Origin: Chloroflexota bacterium
GTDB lineage: Bacteria > Chloroflexota > Anaerolineae > Anaerolineales > Anaerolineaceae
Direction: 5' to 3'
Assembly (NCBI GenBank): GCA_016838895.1
Contig: JAEKNU010000044.1
Coordinates: 1 to 36,538, forward strand
DNA length: 36,538 nucleotides
Below, piece by piece: positions 1-7,317 of this stretch; within the stretch, counting starts at the first letter, position 1; every line of letters begins with the position of its first letter. The translations under genes and the position numbers were made by a program. The notes under the pieces were generated by a model. That model was not told the origin of the DNA. It saw nothing but the letters and a program-made list of their open reading frames with translations, and ran no database searches.

Positions 1-10
1 AAATTTTAAC

Positions 11-47
11 AGCCTATGATAAAAATTAATAGGCTTCAGTTCTTTTT
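11..47 (+). terminator. weak candidate terminator of an upstream gene
   Basis: A 7-bp stem (AGCCTAT at 11-17 with ATAGGCT at 29-35) is followed after a short gap by TTCTTTTT. The stem is AT-rich and the T-run is not adjacent to it, so this is only a plausible end of a gene lying to the left of the window. Confidence 0.35.
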
Positions 48-88
48 CGTTTGCCCCGCTTTATTGAGATGATACTTGTTTTGTTTAT

Positions 89-131
89 AAGAAAATATTT
101 TCTTGTCGGCATAATGGTTCTATGATAAAAT
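89..131 (+). promoter_or_regulatory. sigma70-type promoter of the serine tRNA pair, with overlapping palindrome
   Basis: TTGTCG at 103-108 and TAAAAT at 126-131 are separated by exactly 17 bp, and predicted transcription would begin about 20 bp before the first tRNA. A perfect 16-bp palindrome, AAGAAAATATTTTCTT (89-104), runs into the -35 element. It may be an AT-rich upstream element or a protein site; its role is not known. Confidence 0.6.
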
Positions 132-157
132 TTTCAAGCTAGTTTGGCGATTCCGAT

Positions 158-242
158 GGAGGGATGGCCGAGTGGACGAAGGCGCATGTCTTGAAAACAT
201 GTTTGGGACCTCCCAACAAGGGTTCGAATCCCTTTCCCTCCG
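158..242 (+). tRNA. tRNA-Ser (anticodon TGA)
   Basis: The 85-nt sequence folds as a class II tRNA. The acceptor arms GGAGGGA and TCCCTCC pair fully with discriminator G. The anticodon loop CTTGAAA is closed by a CATGT/ACATG stem and gives anticodon TGA. A long variable arm (TTGGGACCTCCCAA) and the T arm GGTTCGAATCC follow. The variable arm and G73 are serine identity features. CCA is not encoded. It is cotranscribed with the next serine tRNA, 34 bp downstream. Confidence 0.96.
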
Positions 243-276
243 CCTTCTACGATCACAAATTTAGCACAGCGCATCT

Positions 277-366
277 GGGGAGGTGCCAGAGTGGACGATT
301 GGGGCCGCCTGCTAAGCGGTTGTCGGGTGTAGAGCCCGACCGAGGGTTCGAATCCCTCCTTCCCCG
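277..366 (+). tRNA. tRNA-Ser (anticodon GCT)
   Basis: A second class II tRNA of 90 nt. The acceptor GGGGAGG pairs with CTTCCCC (one G-T pair), and the discriminator is G. The anticodon loop CTGCTAA, closed by GCCGC/GCGGT, gives GCT. The long variable arm (GTCGGGTGT...GCCCGAC) and the GGTTCGAATCC T-loop region are clear. Together with the TGA tRNA it reads most serine codons. It ends 6 bp before a strong terminator. Confidence 0.96.
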
Positions 367-372
367 CTGTAT

Positions 373-401
373 AACCACCCGCCAAATGGCGGGTGGTTTT
401 T
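373..401 (+). terminator. rho-independent terminator of the tRNA-Ser unit
   Basis: An 11-bp perfect stem (AACCACCCGCC / GGCGGGTGGTT) with a 4-nt loop is followed by a T-run. It sits immediately after tRNA-Ser(GCT). Confidence 0.93.
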
Positions 402-582
402 ATTATTAATAGGGTGGCACTAGCCAATTATGCTTGTGAAATTAAAGGAATTGTGTCTTTGCGATGGAGCGTTGATAAAATTAGCTGCTATCCCAATCGT
501 CAAAAGCGACTGAAACAATCTCCCGATCTAATTGACAACGAACCAAACTTCTCTCAATTCCACTCATCTAACAGATTTCACC

Positions 583-700
583 TTATCCCGCCGCGTAAAT
601 CACACGCGAATGCTTCCACCGCCAACCGATCAAACCGGCTATCCCTTGGCGCAGCCAAATCCGCTGTAATTTGGGTTAGCCCGCATTTTATAGAAATACC
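583..700 (-). pseudogene. decayed C-terminal remnant of a short-chain dehydrogenase
   Basis: Read on the minus strand and ending in TAA at 585-583, this stretch encodes IAGLIGWRWKHSRVIYAAG, which matches the last residues of the intact SDR at 5455-6291 (VAGLIGWRWKNTRKKYAAG). DNA similarity continues with gaps to about position 690-700, where an in-frame stop (TAA in place of the Leu-Ile-Asn segment) and indels break the frame. Upstream of that the similarity is lost. It is therefore a truncated, inactivated paralogue of the downstream gene, not a gene in its own right. The plus-strand open frame across it is noise. The rest of 403-734 holds nothing else I recognise. Confidence 0.72.
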
Positions 701-734
701 CCGCACTAATTTCATAACATTTGCACTACTTACG

Positions 735-1268
735 TCAAAATAACACTGGTGCATTCACTAAAAGGATCAGCACAAAGACCACCACGAGAGGAATGGTCAG
801 CTTTTTAACATTGTAATGCTCCCAAAATACAACTAAGCCTGCAAAGGCTAGCGTTTGGATAACAATCTCAGGCAAGTAGATAAGATGAAATGAAATCGGA
901 AAATTAGTATAAACAAATCCTTCAATCGAACCAGGCGCCGCACTGGATGGGGCAAAGACCGCCAATCCCAGAAAAATACCCCATAGATATAACCACCCCC
1001 ATTTCTTCTCAAGAAACACACTTCGAAATGGGTAAAGTACTAGGGCAAATATACCTCCCCGCAGTAATTGGAAAAATGGGCCCGCCATTACCAACAGGGA
1101 TGATGTCGGGCGGAAAAATGCTGTTACCAATGGCTCTGCATGCTGTTCATAGTAGACAAGAACATTTAGCCCAGTGAGATAGAACACAAGACCCATGCAA
1201 AAATAGGTTAGAAAGTGAGCTACGATCACTCGTCCAGAAAAACCCAAAAAAGGGCTAAGTTGTTTCAT
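735..1268 (-). CDS. multi-pass membrane protein of unknown function (177 aa)
   Basis: I do not recognise this family. The product is very hydrophobic, with about five predicted membrane helices and short loops; a charged connector (FRSVFLEKKWGW) lies in the middle. The start is set at the ATG preceded by GGAGG eight bases upstream (protein begins MKQLSPFLGF); an in-frame ATG five codons earlier would place the ribosome site inside the gene and is rejected. No catalytic motif is visible. It is monocistronic, about 280 bp beyond the DUF6326 gene on the same strand, and its stop lies just beyond the SDR remnant. Integral membrane location is an inference from composition. Confidence 0.75.
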   Translation of the reverse strand: MKQLSPFLGFSGRVIVAHFLTYFCMGLVFYLTGLNVLVYYEQHAEPLVTAFFRPTSSLLVMAGPFFQLLRGGIFALVLYPFRSVFLEKKWGWLYLWGIFLGLAVFAPSSAAPGSIEGFVYTNFPISFHLIYLPEIVIQTLAFAGLVVFWEHYNVKKLTIPLVVVFVLILLVNAPVLF

Positions 1269-1424
1269 TTTAAAATCCTCCATTCAGATAAGTTTTGATA
1301 ACATGATGCTTATTATTCAGTTTAGCCAATAAGCAGGGTTTCATCATCGTACTTTTGATCGCTCTTGGCTTGTACTTTCGGACATTGTACGCTGTGATAT
1401 TGCGTGTTTGAAGTGGTCAAGCGT

Positions 1425-1495
1425 GCTAACGGTTTGCTCAGTGGGCCTGGTATTTTGACGCTATTGGGGAACCACTTTGCAATGACCAGGCCCGC
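1425..1495. other. intergenic inverted repeat with a GCTAACGGTTTGCT box
   Basis: The gap 1269-1545 contains no gene. GTGGGCCTGGT (1441-1451) and ACCAGGCCCGC (1485-1495) form an 11-bp stem with one G-T pair around a 33-nt loop. It is preceded by GCTAACGGTTTGCT (1425-1438), a 14-mer that recurs at 36341-36354. There is no T-tract on either strand, so it is not a simple terminator. It slightly recalls half of an integron attC site, but the matching GTTRRRY box is missing. Confidence 0.4.
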
Positions 1496-1545
1496 TTCTA
1501 TTGGGGTATAAATATTGTTTCTATTTTATGGGCCGTAAAAATGGC

Positions 1546-1944
1546 TCATGCTTCAGGGTTAGACCACTTCCATACATACCAAAAAATGAGAAATATACAC
1601 AAAACTTCCATAGTGGCGAAAAATATGTAAGAAAGACTGGTGTTTCCACCACCTATAACCCAAAGAATGGTTATTACGCCTGCAATAATATTGGCTAAAC
1701 GATTTGCCCTATACTTCAATACTCGAGACAGGACAATCATCGCAATCGGAATCTCTACTAATATTGCGGCTACCAACAAAAACCCTTGCGTGATATCCAT
1801 ACTTGTCATAATTTCTTCCAAAGTGCCGGGATTAATAAAACCAATAATATCGGCAAAAGCCATATTGAACATTATAAATATCCATAATGTTGAAAGTTTC
1901 ACTTTCATATCTTGCATGCCAACAATCCTTTTTTCTGTATCCAT
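1546..1944 (-). CDS. DUF6326-family small membrane protein
   Basis: This 132-residue protein has four hydrophobic segments. Its layout resembles DUF6326: a short polar N-terminus, then VKLSTLWIFIMFNMAFADI, a FINPGTLEEIM segment, a helix around ITQGFLLVAAILVEIPI and a conserved RANRLANII turn. The family is described only as integral membrane and has no known activity. The ATG is preceded by AAGGAG seven bases upstream. Neighbours on both sides are same-strand but separated by more than 140 bp, so it is probably its own unit. The family assignment is from memory of sequence pattern and is moderately sure. Confidence 0.75.
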   Translation of the reverse strand: MDTEKRIVGMQDMKVKLSTLWIFIMFNMAFADIIGFINPGTLEEIMTSMDITQGFLLVAAILVEIPIAMIVLSRVLKYRANRLANIIAGVITILWVIGGGNTSLSYIFFATMEVLCIFLIFWYVWKWSNPEA

Positions 1945-2092
1945 CTTTTACTCCTTTTTAACGTTTTTTATGATTTTCATTGAATTAGATTTGAATAAAA
2001 CCGAGTGGCCTACCCTGTTCCCGGGGGCTGAACTAGATTGGAGTTACGTTATAGACAAACCTCCTTCTTTCATATTGCCAACTTGCTTCAAT

Positions 2093-2365
2093 TTACCGGT
2101 TGACATCTGACGTATCCGCCTGATCGGGTTTTACGCAAATGACCGAGAGCAGCAGCATTCCTAGATCACGCACTTTTCTGAGGTATCCATACAATGCAGC
2201 CTGATCAATCACTCGGACGGTCAAACAGGTAATGCCGCCCTTTTCAAGGGTTATGACCAGGTCTCCAAACCAGTCGCTCCAACGGGCATCAAGATGTCCT
2301 TTGATGCGGATTTCGTAAAGTTCGAACTCGTTCTGATCATCAACAGGTTTATATGCTTCACTCAT
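2093..2365 (-). CDS. small partner protein of the MalT-like regulator (90 aa)
   Basis: This small soluble protein has the pattern IRIKGHLDARWSDWFGDLVITLE...TVRVIDQAALYGYLRKVRDLGMLLLSV. I recognise this from many Chloroflexota and actinobacterial genomes, where such proteins sit next to large LuxR/MalT-type regulators; no biochemical role is established. The ATG has GAGG seven bases upstream. It lies 168 bp downstream of the large regulator gene, beyond that gene's terminator, so it has its own promoter. A 16-bp palindrome (TCATTA-CATA-TAATGA, 2428-2443) in that gap is a candidate operator. Its link to the regulator is inferred from position. Confidence 0.82.
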   Translation of the reverse strand: MSEAYKPVDDQNEFELYEIRIKGHLDARWSDWFGDLVITLEKGGITCLTVRVIDQAALYGYLRKVRDLGMLLLSVICVKPDQADTSDVNR

Positions 2366-2463
2366 TCTGCGCCTCGTGCTTTTTTCCTGAACCTACAAAG
2401 AATACGAAAAAATATAATGAGTTGGCATCATTACATATAATGATTTTTGTCGGGAAGAGATGA

Positions 2464-2512
2464 GAAAAATAAAAAGCCCTGGCTAAATATTTTTAGAAAA
2501 TTACCAGGGCTT
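2464..2512 (-). terminator. rho-independent terminator of the MalT-like gene
   Basis: On the minus strand a 9-bp perfect stem AAGCCCTGG/CCAGGGCTT, with an AT-rich loop that itself can form CTAAAaataTTTAG, is followed by TTTATTTTT. It starts 22 bp after the regulator stop codon. Confidence 0.88.
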
Positions 2513-2533
2513 GGGTTTATACTTGTGGGTTTG

Positions 2534-5278
2534 CTATTGCAAATCGAGTTCCTGAGCACGGCGAATTGCCGCCTGACGATTGGTTACTCCAAACTTGCTG
2601 TATATGTTTTGAATGTGGGTCCGGACGGTGTTCAGGGACACTGAGAGTTCTCGGGCAATTTCTGGTCCGTTCAATTCAGTTCTAAGATACCGAAGCACTT
2701 CAAGTTCACGTTTGCTTAGTGGATCAACCAAAGGTTGATGGACAAAGGATGAAGGGCTGTTCTGAGTAGAGCTGATGGGACGAATTTCGTTCCCGGCATA
2801 GGTAATAAGTAATTTATGGATATAGGTCTTCTGTCTTCCATCATCCACCTTCATACTTCTCAACAATTCCACCATCGGCAACCCTTCATCAACAAAAATA
2901 CGGCAGTAGCCTTCCGACTCAGACAGGATCAAAGCACGCTCTAATTGAGTAAGCGCCAGGAGCATGTTGCCTTGCACCTTGCGAGCCAGCGCCTGCAGTA
3001 CCAGAATCTCAACCACACTGCCCCATCTTCTTTGATCTTCCGCTGCTTTCTGAAGACGTTCTAAAAGTACAATTGCTTTTTGAATAGACCCGTCTATTGG
3101 GTTGCTCTTGTGCTCAGCGATGAGTACCCTGGCCAGCGTGATAAGCTCGAATTCACGCAGGTAACTGATGTCATCACCAATCGACAAATCATTCTCACGG
3201 ACCCAATCCTGGGCTTTTGCTAATCTACCCTGCCGAAGATAAATCCCGGTTTTCAGGGCGCTTATGGGGCGTATATCCGGTACGGGTGTTCTGACATACA
3301 AGCGTTTTGCATCATCTAACTGGTCAAGAGCACCTTTAAATTCTCCCCTGGATTCCATTACTCGAGCCTGAGCAATACACCAACGGTATGGCCAATCGAC
3401 TAACGCGGTTTGCTCACCCAACTCACTGGCTTTTTGCAGGTACTCATCGGAAGCTGCCTGATCGCCGCTCTCATGATATAGCATAGCCAACCCTAGATAA
3501 TGATGCGTAGTTACCTGTTGCACAAGTTTGTCGTGCTCTGCTGCAAGTTGCAATGACTGCTGATAGGTTCGGATTGCTTCACAGAGATGCCCCTGTGCCA
3601 CCATTATGTCAGCCAGGACAAAGGCAGTGGCAACTGCAAATTGGATATTTCCCGCCATCTGCATATCCGTGACCCAATCGGAAAAGGACTGACAGGCGGC
3701 TTCCAGGTTTCCACTCGACCAGTACGTAAACCCCAGCAGTACAGATGCCTGGGACCTGAGGGGGTCTGTTTTGGTTGTGAGTTTAAGTGCCTTTTCAGCA
3801 TACATTATCGTGTCGGAGGTGTTTCCCTGATACTGGGCTAAACTGGCACGATTAATTGCGATCTTTGCAGGCAGCATCCGAACCTGTTCTTCATCCGAAA
3901 TAACCTGCCCGTTCGATAAACTTTCCAGACTCGTCCCTGTGTCTCTATCTGAAATATCCAGCCATTGTTCGGCATCCTGCAGTCGAACCTCGGCACCCTC
4001 TAAATCACCCATATTTATCAGGGTTTCAGCATATTGGACACTAAGTACTGGCTGGGACCGAATCAGCTTTTCCGGCAATGCCTTCACCCAGCCAAGCCAG
4101 GTGGAAAACTGGAAACTCGCATCCATGGCCGGCCATGCCAGTTCAATCAGGCTAGACGAGCGTTCGAAATCTTCGGCAGCCAGCGCCTGATGGATTGCAT
4201 CGGACCACAGACCGTTCTGCTGGTACCATTCGCTCGCCCGCAGATGCAGGGCAGCTACCTGATTGGGTTGATCTTCCATCAAGTGAGCCTGGAGTACATC
4301 GGCAAAGAGATGGTGATAGCGATACCACTGACGCTGGTCATCAAGTGGTATAACAAACAGATTGCCACGATCCAAATCAGCCAGGATCTGTCTACTATCT
4401 TCCCGCTGTGTAACGGCGTCACACAACGAACTGCTCAATTGGTCAAGAATGGAAGTTTGCAGCAAAAAGCGGCGCATATGTTCAGGCTGACATTGCAGCA
4501 CTTCTTCGAGCAGATAGTCCAACACAAAACGATGGCTGCCTGTGAAAGCCTGGATAAAATCAGCTGTGTCTGCTCGTCCCTGCAAAGAAAGCGCAGCCAT
4601 CTGCAAGCCTGCAATCCAGCCTTCAGTGCGGGTTTCCAGGGCGGCGATATCTTCCGCCAAGAGTTCCAGGCCCATCGTCTGGGTCAGAAATCCAGCGGTT
4701 TCGTTGCTGGTGAAACGCATGTCGGCTGCGCGTATTTCAGTCAAATTCCCACGAGCGCGCCAACGGGCCAGTGGAAGTGCGGGGTCCTCACGGGTGACAA
4801 TAACCAGGTGGATCTGAGGTGGTAACTGTTCTACCAGAAAGGCGAGGGTATTGTCAATCGGTTGAGCATCAATCCGATGGAAATCATCGAGAACAAGAAC
4901 AAATTTGTTTGCGATTGTAGTGATCTCATTAATCAGAACTGTGAGCAGTGTTTCGGTTGACTGCTCACGGTTCTGGAGCATACCTAACACCTCTTCTCCA
5001 ATATTCGGTGCGACCGTTTGCACTGCAGTGACAAGGTAAGTCAAAAAACGTACGATGTCGTTATCATCTTCGTCCAGTGACAACCAGGCAGTTGGTCGTT
5101 CGCAATTGGCGATCCATTCGCAGATCAATGTAGTTTTGCCAAAACCCGCGGGCGCAGATATGAGGGTCAGTTTGCCTTCCAGGTTATTGTTCAACTTCTC
5201 GATCAGCCTGGGACGCATGACAGCTTTTGGTCGAAGTGGAGGAATATAAAACTTGGTGGCTACTACTGGCGCAGACAT
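2534..5278 (-). CDS. MalT-like ATP-dependent LuxR-family transcriptional regulator
   Basis: This is a 914-residue STAND-type activator. The N-terminal ATPase has the Walker A motif AGFGKTT at residues 44-50 and the Walker B-like FVLVLDDFHRI. A long middle of TPR-like helical repeats (about 400-820) follows. The C-terminal LuxR helix-turn-helix occupies the last 60 residues (LSKRELEVLRYLRTEL...VSLNTVRTHIQNIYSKFGV). By analogy with MalT it would multimerise on DNA when ATP and an inducer are bound; the inducer is unknown. The first possible start is GTG at 5320 (14 codons earlier, AAGGG upstream). I prefer the ATG at 5278 because relatives begin MSxxxxATKxYIPPxRP, although its ribosome site is poor. 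It has its own terminator and a small partner gene downstream. Confidence 0.93.
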   Translation of the reverse strand: MSAPVVATKFYIPPLRPKAVMRPRLIEKLNNNLEGKLTLISAPAGFGKTTLICEWIANCERPTAWLSLDEDDNDIVRFLTYLVTAVQTVAPNIGEEVLGMLQNREQSTETLLTVLINEITTIANKFVLVLDDFHRIDAQPIDNTLAFLVEQLPPQIHLVIVTREDPALPLARWRARGNLTEIRAADMRFTSNETAGFLTQTMGLELLAEDIAALETRTEGWIAGLQMAALSLQGRADTADFIQAFTGSHRFVLDYLLEEVLQCQPEHMRRFLLQTSILDQLSSSLCDAVTQREDSRQILADLDRGNLFVIPLDDQRQWYRYHHLFADVLQAHLMEDQPNQVAALHLRASEWYQQNGLWSDAIHQALAAEDFERSSSLIELAWPAMDASFQFSTWLGWVKALPEKLIRSQPVLSVQYAETLINMGDLEGAEVRLQDAEQWLDISDRDTGTSLESLSNGQVISDEEQVRMLPAKIAINRASLAQYQGNTSDTIMYAEKALKLTTKTDPLRSQASVLLGFTYWSSGNLEAACQSFSDWVTDMQMAGNIQFAVATAFVLADIMVAQGHLCEAIRTYQQSLQLAAEHDKLVQQVTTHHYLGLAMLYHESGDQAASDEYLQKASELGEQTALVDWPYRWCIAQARVMESRGEFKGALDQLDDAKRLYVRTPVPDIRPISALKTGIYLRQGRLAKAQDWVRENDLSIGDDISYLREFELITLARVLIAEHKSNPIDGSIQKAIVLLERLQKAAEDQRRWGSVVEILVLQALARKVQGNMLLALTQLERALILSESEGYCRIFVDEGLPMVELLRSMKVDDGRQKTYIHKLLITYAGNEIRPISSTQNSPSSFVHQPLVDPLSKRELEVLRYLRTELNGPEIARELSVSLNTVRTHIQNIYSKFGVTNRQAAIRRAQELDLQ

Positions 5279-5401
5279 GGAATAATTATACGATACACCC
5301 CCAAATTCAAAAAGTGACACCCTAACCCTTAAGTAGACAGCCTGGGGCTGCTTTTGAGCGGTTTTTTTTATACGATGTTTTGGGTGTCAAAACGCCAGGA
5401 A

Positions 5402-5439
5402 CGAGGTGTTACACATCCAAAAGGATGCATAACACGTCG
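5402..5439. repeat. strong imperfect inverted repeat between the SDR operon and the MalT-like gene
   Basis: GTGTTACACATCC (5406-5418) pairs with GGATGCATAACAC (5423-5435) at 11 of 13 positions around AAAA, with partial pairing of CGA/TCG outside. No T-run follows on either strand. It could end the SDR operon transcript in a rho-dependent way, stabilise its 3' end, or be a regulator site for the large activator gene that starts about 125 bp further on. The rest of 5279-5454 shows nothing else. Confidence 0.5.
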
Positions 5440-5454
5440 CCCTATAATCACAAA

Positions 5455-6291
5455 TTATCCTGCCGCATATTTCTTGCGCGTATTCTTCCATCGCCACCCG
5501 ATCAAACCGGCTACCCATTGGCGTGGCAGTATGCTGCCAATAATTTGCAGCGCCTGATTAATTAGTCCCGGGATCACTACAGCCTTGCCTTTCAGGGCGG
5601 CGTTCAACGTCTGATTGGCCACCGATCCGGTATTCAAGGTGGTTAGCTGCCCCATTAACCCTTGTGCATCAATCGAACTAATGCATTCGCGCGTGGTGGG
5701 CATGCCTGCCGGACACAATACCGTTACTGTAGCATCCATCTCCTTAACCTCATTACGTAAAGCCAGTGAGAAATCCAGTAAAAAGCGCTTGGATGCGGCA
5801 TAAGTAGCTTTAACCGGCATGGGGTAAAATGCTGCCAGGCTGGCAACATTGATGATGCGAAAGGTCTGTGCTGGATCGCGAAATGCCATAGAACTGTATA
5901 TCATTGCAAGTGTCGCTTCCACATTGAGCCGCACAATGTTTAACACCTTGTCTGCCGGCTGTTCATAAAACAATCCTTCATAATCGCCACCAGCAACATT
6001 GATCAATCCATGCAGTTGAAGATCAATCACATGGATATACTTGAACATATCTCTACGAGTATTTTCATCTGTAAGGTCGCAAGCATACGAATTTACTTCA
6101 ACATTGTATGTTTGTGATAAATTTTTTTCAAGCAATTCAAGCCTTTTTTCATCTAGATCTGTTAGAAATAAATTCCATCCTCGGCTTGCACATTCCACGG
6201 CAAAAGCCTTCCCCAGGCCTCCGGTTGCACCAGTAATCAACATAGCGGCAGGGTTTTTCTTTTGTATTGATTCTTTCATTTCAGTCATCAT
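5455..6291 (-). CDS. short-chain dehydrogenase/reductase (SDR), 278 aa
   Basis: This is a classical SDR oxidoreductase using NAD(P)(H). The cofactor loop GATGGLG is at 21-27, NVAG replaces the usual NNAG, and the catalytic Ser151 (NVAS), Tyr164 and Lys168 (YAASK) are present. An Asp after beta-strand 2 (LTDLDEKRL) hints at NAD(H) preference. The C-terminus has a hydrophobic helix and a basic tail (WRWKNTRKKYAAG), as seen in membrane-associated DltE/YqjQ-like SDRs. The substrate is unknown. It is the last gene of a four-gene minus-strand operon, starting 6 bp after the stop of the previous SDR, with AGAGGT before ATG. A truncated copy of its 3' end lies at 583-700. Confidence 0.9.
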   Translation of the reverse strand: MMTEMKESIQKKNPAAMLITGATGGLGKAFAVECASRGWNLFLTDLDEKRLELLEKNLSQTYNVEVNSYACDLTDENTRRDMFKYIHVIDLQLHGLINVAGGDYEGLFYEQPADKVLNIVRLNVEATLAMIYSSMAFRDPAQTFRIINVASLAAFYPMPVKATYAASKRFLLDFSLALRNEVKEMDATVTVLCPAGMPTTRECISSIDAQGLMGQLTTLNTGSVANQTLNAALKGKAVVIPGLINQALQIIGSILPRQWVAGLIGWRWKNTRKKYAAG

Positions 6292-6297
6292 ACACCT

Positions 6298-7170
6298 CTA
6301 CGCCATGCCGCACATTTTTTCTGAGACTGTCCACAAACGTTGTGCGTCCTGCATCGTCTGTGCTTTGCGGCTGGCTTTTTTAGGCCGACAATTCTTCCAG
6401 TAAATTTCATTGCTATCCTGAATGGATGGCTCACTGAGTAGATAAACAATGTTTCGGGCAGGCACATCCGCTGAGGTGCCGCCTGAACGTCTTCGTGCCC
6501 AAATCCAGCGTACCAGTGGCGGTGTATCCTTAAATCCAATTTCTGTTTTAACCAATCCAGGGTCAGCAGCAAATGCTTTTACCGAGGATTGTGATCCAAT
6601 CAGATGATTGAATGCCCGTGTGAATAAAACATTGCCCAGTTTGGTGTTACCGTAAGCAAATAAGCCGTTATAGCATCTACTCAACTGCAAATCCGACCAT
6701 TTCATTCGTCCTTGAAAATGCGAATCCGAGCTGACGGTAACAATTCTGGCGGTAGGGGCTTCCATCAGCAGCGGCAGCAATACGTTGCTCATTAAGAAGG
6801 GCGCCAGATGATTAACTGCCCACTGCATTTCAAAACCCTCTGCTGTCAGGGTTTGCCAATATGTAAAAGTGCCGGCATTATTTACCAATCCATCCAGTCC
6901 CTGCCTGCCGTGATCCTTTAAGATGTTTTCGATCTCTGATCGTAATCCACGAATGCTGCGCTGCAGAGATAAATCCGCGACACACATCACAATCTGACCC
7001 TCCGGGTTCTCAGCCATTAATTCTTTCTTGGCAGTCCAACAGCGCTCCTCTGAGCGTCCAATGCCGATCACAAAGGCTCCCTGGTCCACCAGCAATTTCG
7101 CTGTGGCGTATCCGATGCCAGAGGTCGCTCCACTGACGACATAGGTTTTCCCTTGAATGTTATTTTCCAT
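6298..7170 (-). CDS. SDR of the retinol-dehydrogenase/WWOX-like type, 290 aa
   Basis: An NAD(P)-dependent oxidoreductase. The cofactor motif SGATSGIG is at 13-20, NNAG is present (GLVNNAGTF), Ser147/148 lies in VTVSSDSH, and Tyr173 and Lys177 lie in YGNTK. The arrangement VNHLAPFLMSNVLLPLL and SSDSH is that of the eukaryote-like RDH/WWOX branch, which acts on lipophilic alcohols and ketones; the actual substrate here is unknown. The ATG at 7170 has AAGGA seven bases upstream and places the Rossmann strand at the very start. An in-frame extension to 7302 is rejected because it adds an SDR-unlike leader. It is third in the TetR operon, probably translationally coupled to the next SDR. Confidence 0.9.
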   Translation of the reverse strand: MENNIQGKTYVVSGATSGIGYATAKLLVDQGAFVIGIGRSEERCWTAKKELMAENPEGQIVMCVADLSLQRSIRGLRSEIENILKDHGRQGLDGLVNNAGTFTYWQTLTAEGFEMQWAVNHLAPFLMSNVLLPLLMEAPTARIVTVSSDSHFQGRMKWSDLQLSRCYNGLFAYGNTKLGNVLFTRAFNHLIGSQSSVKAFAADPGLVKTEIGFKDTPPLVRWIWARRRSGGTSADVPARNIVYLLSEPSIQDSNEIYWKNCRPKKASRKAQTMQDAQRLWTVSEKMCGMA

Positions 7171-7296
7171 GTTGTTTTCCTTTTCCATCGCAGTTTGTGT
7201 TTTCGCACAACAAACCGCTTGATCTGTCATGGGTATAACATGTGCCGGTTGGAGATTTGATCCATCTGCAGGTGGATTCTCTGGGTGGATTTTTAT

Positions 7297-7314
7297 CTCC
7301 ACCCCAGGGTGGAG
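7297..7314. promoter_or_regulatory. 18-bp inverted repeat CTCCACCC-CA-GGGTGGAG between regulator and SDR
   Basis: A perfect 8-bp inverted repeat with a 2-bp centre lies 3 bp after the stop of the membrane LuxR-type gene. Further GGTGGA copies follow at 7271-7276 and 7284-7289. With no T-tract, it is more like a protein-binding site or a processing hairpin than a terminator. Its position upstream of the two SDR genes makes it a candidate operator for the adjacent LuxR-type regulator (inference). Confidence 0.5.
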
Positions 7315-7317
7315 AAG

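Noticed and set aside
164..409. Open reading frames on both strands across the first 430 bases
   Set aside because: They run through the two serine tRNAs and the terminator; the translations are those of tRNA sequence and have no ribosome site.
393..743. Plus-strand 116-codon frame
   Set aside because: It is antisense to a recognisable SDR remnant, has no ribosome site and no protein-like composition.
1640..2110. 156-codon plus-strand frame opposite the DUF6326 gene
   Set aside because: Antisense of a membrane protein gene that has its own good ribosome site; no family resemblance.
4034..4825. 263-codon plus-strand frame inside the MalT-like gene
   Set aside because: Antisense shadow of a conserved ATPase coding sequence, biased by its codon pattern; no ribosome site or homology.
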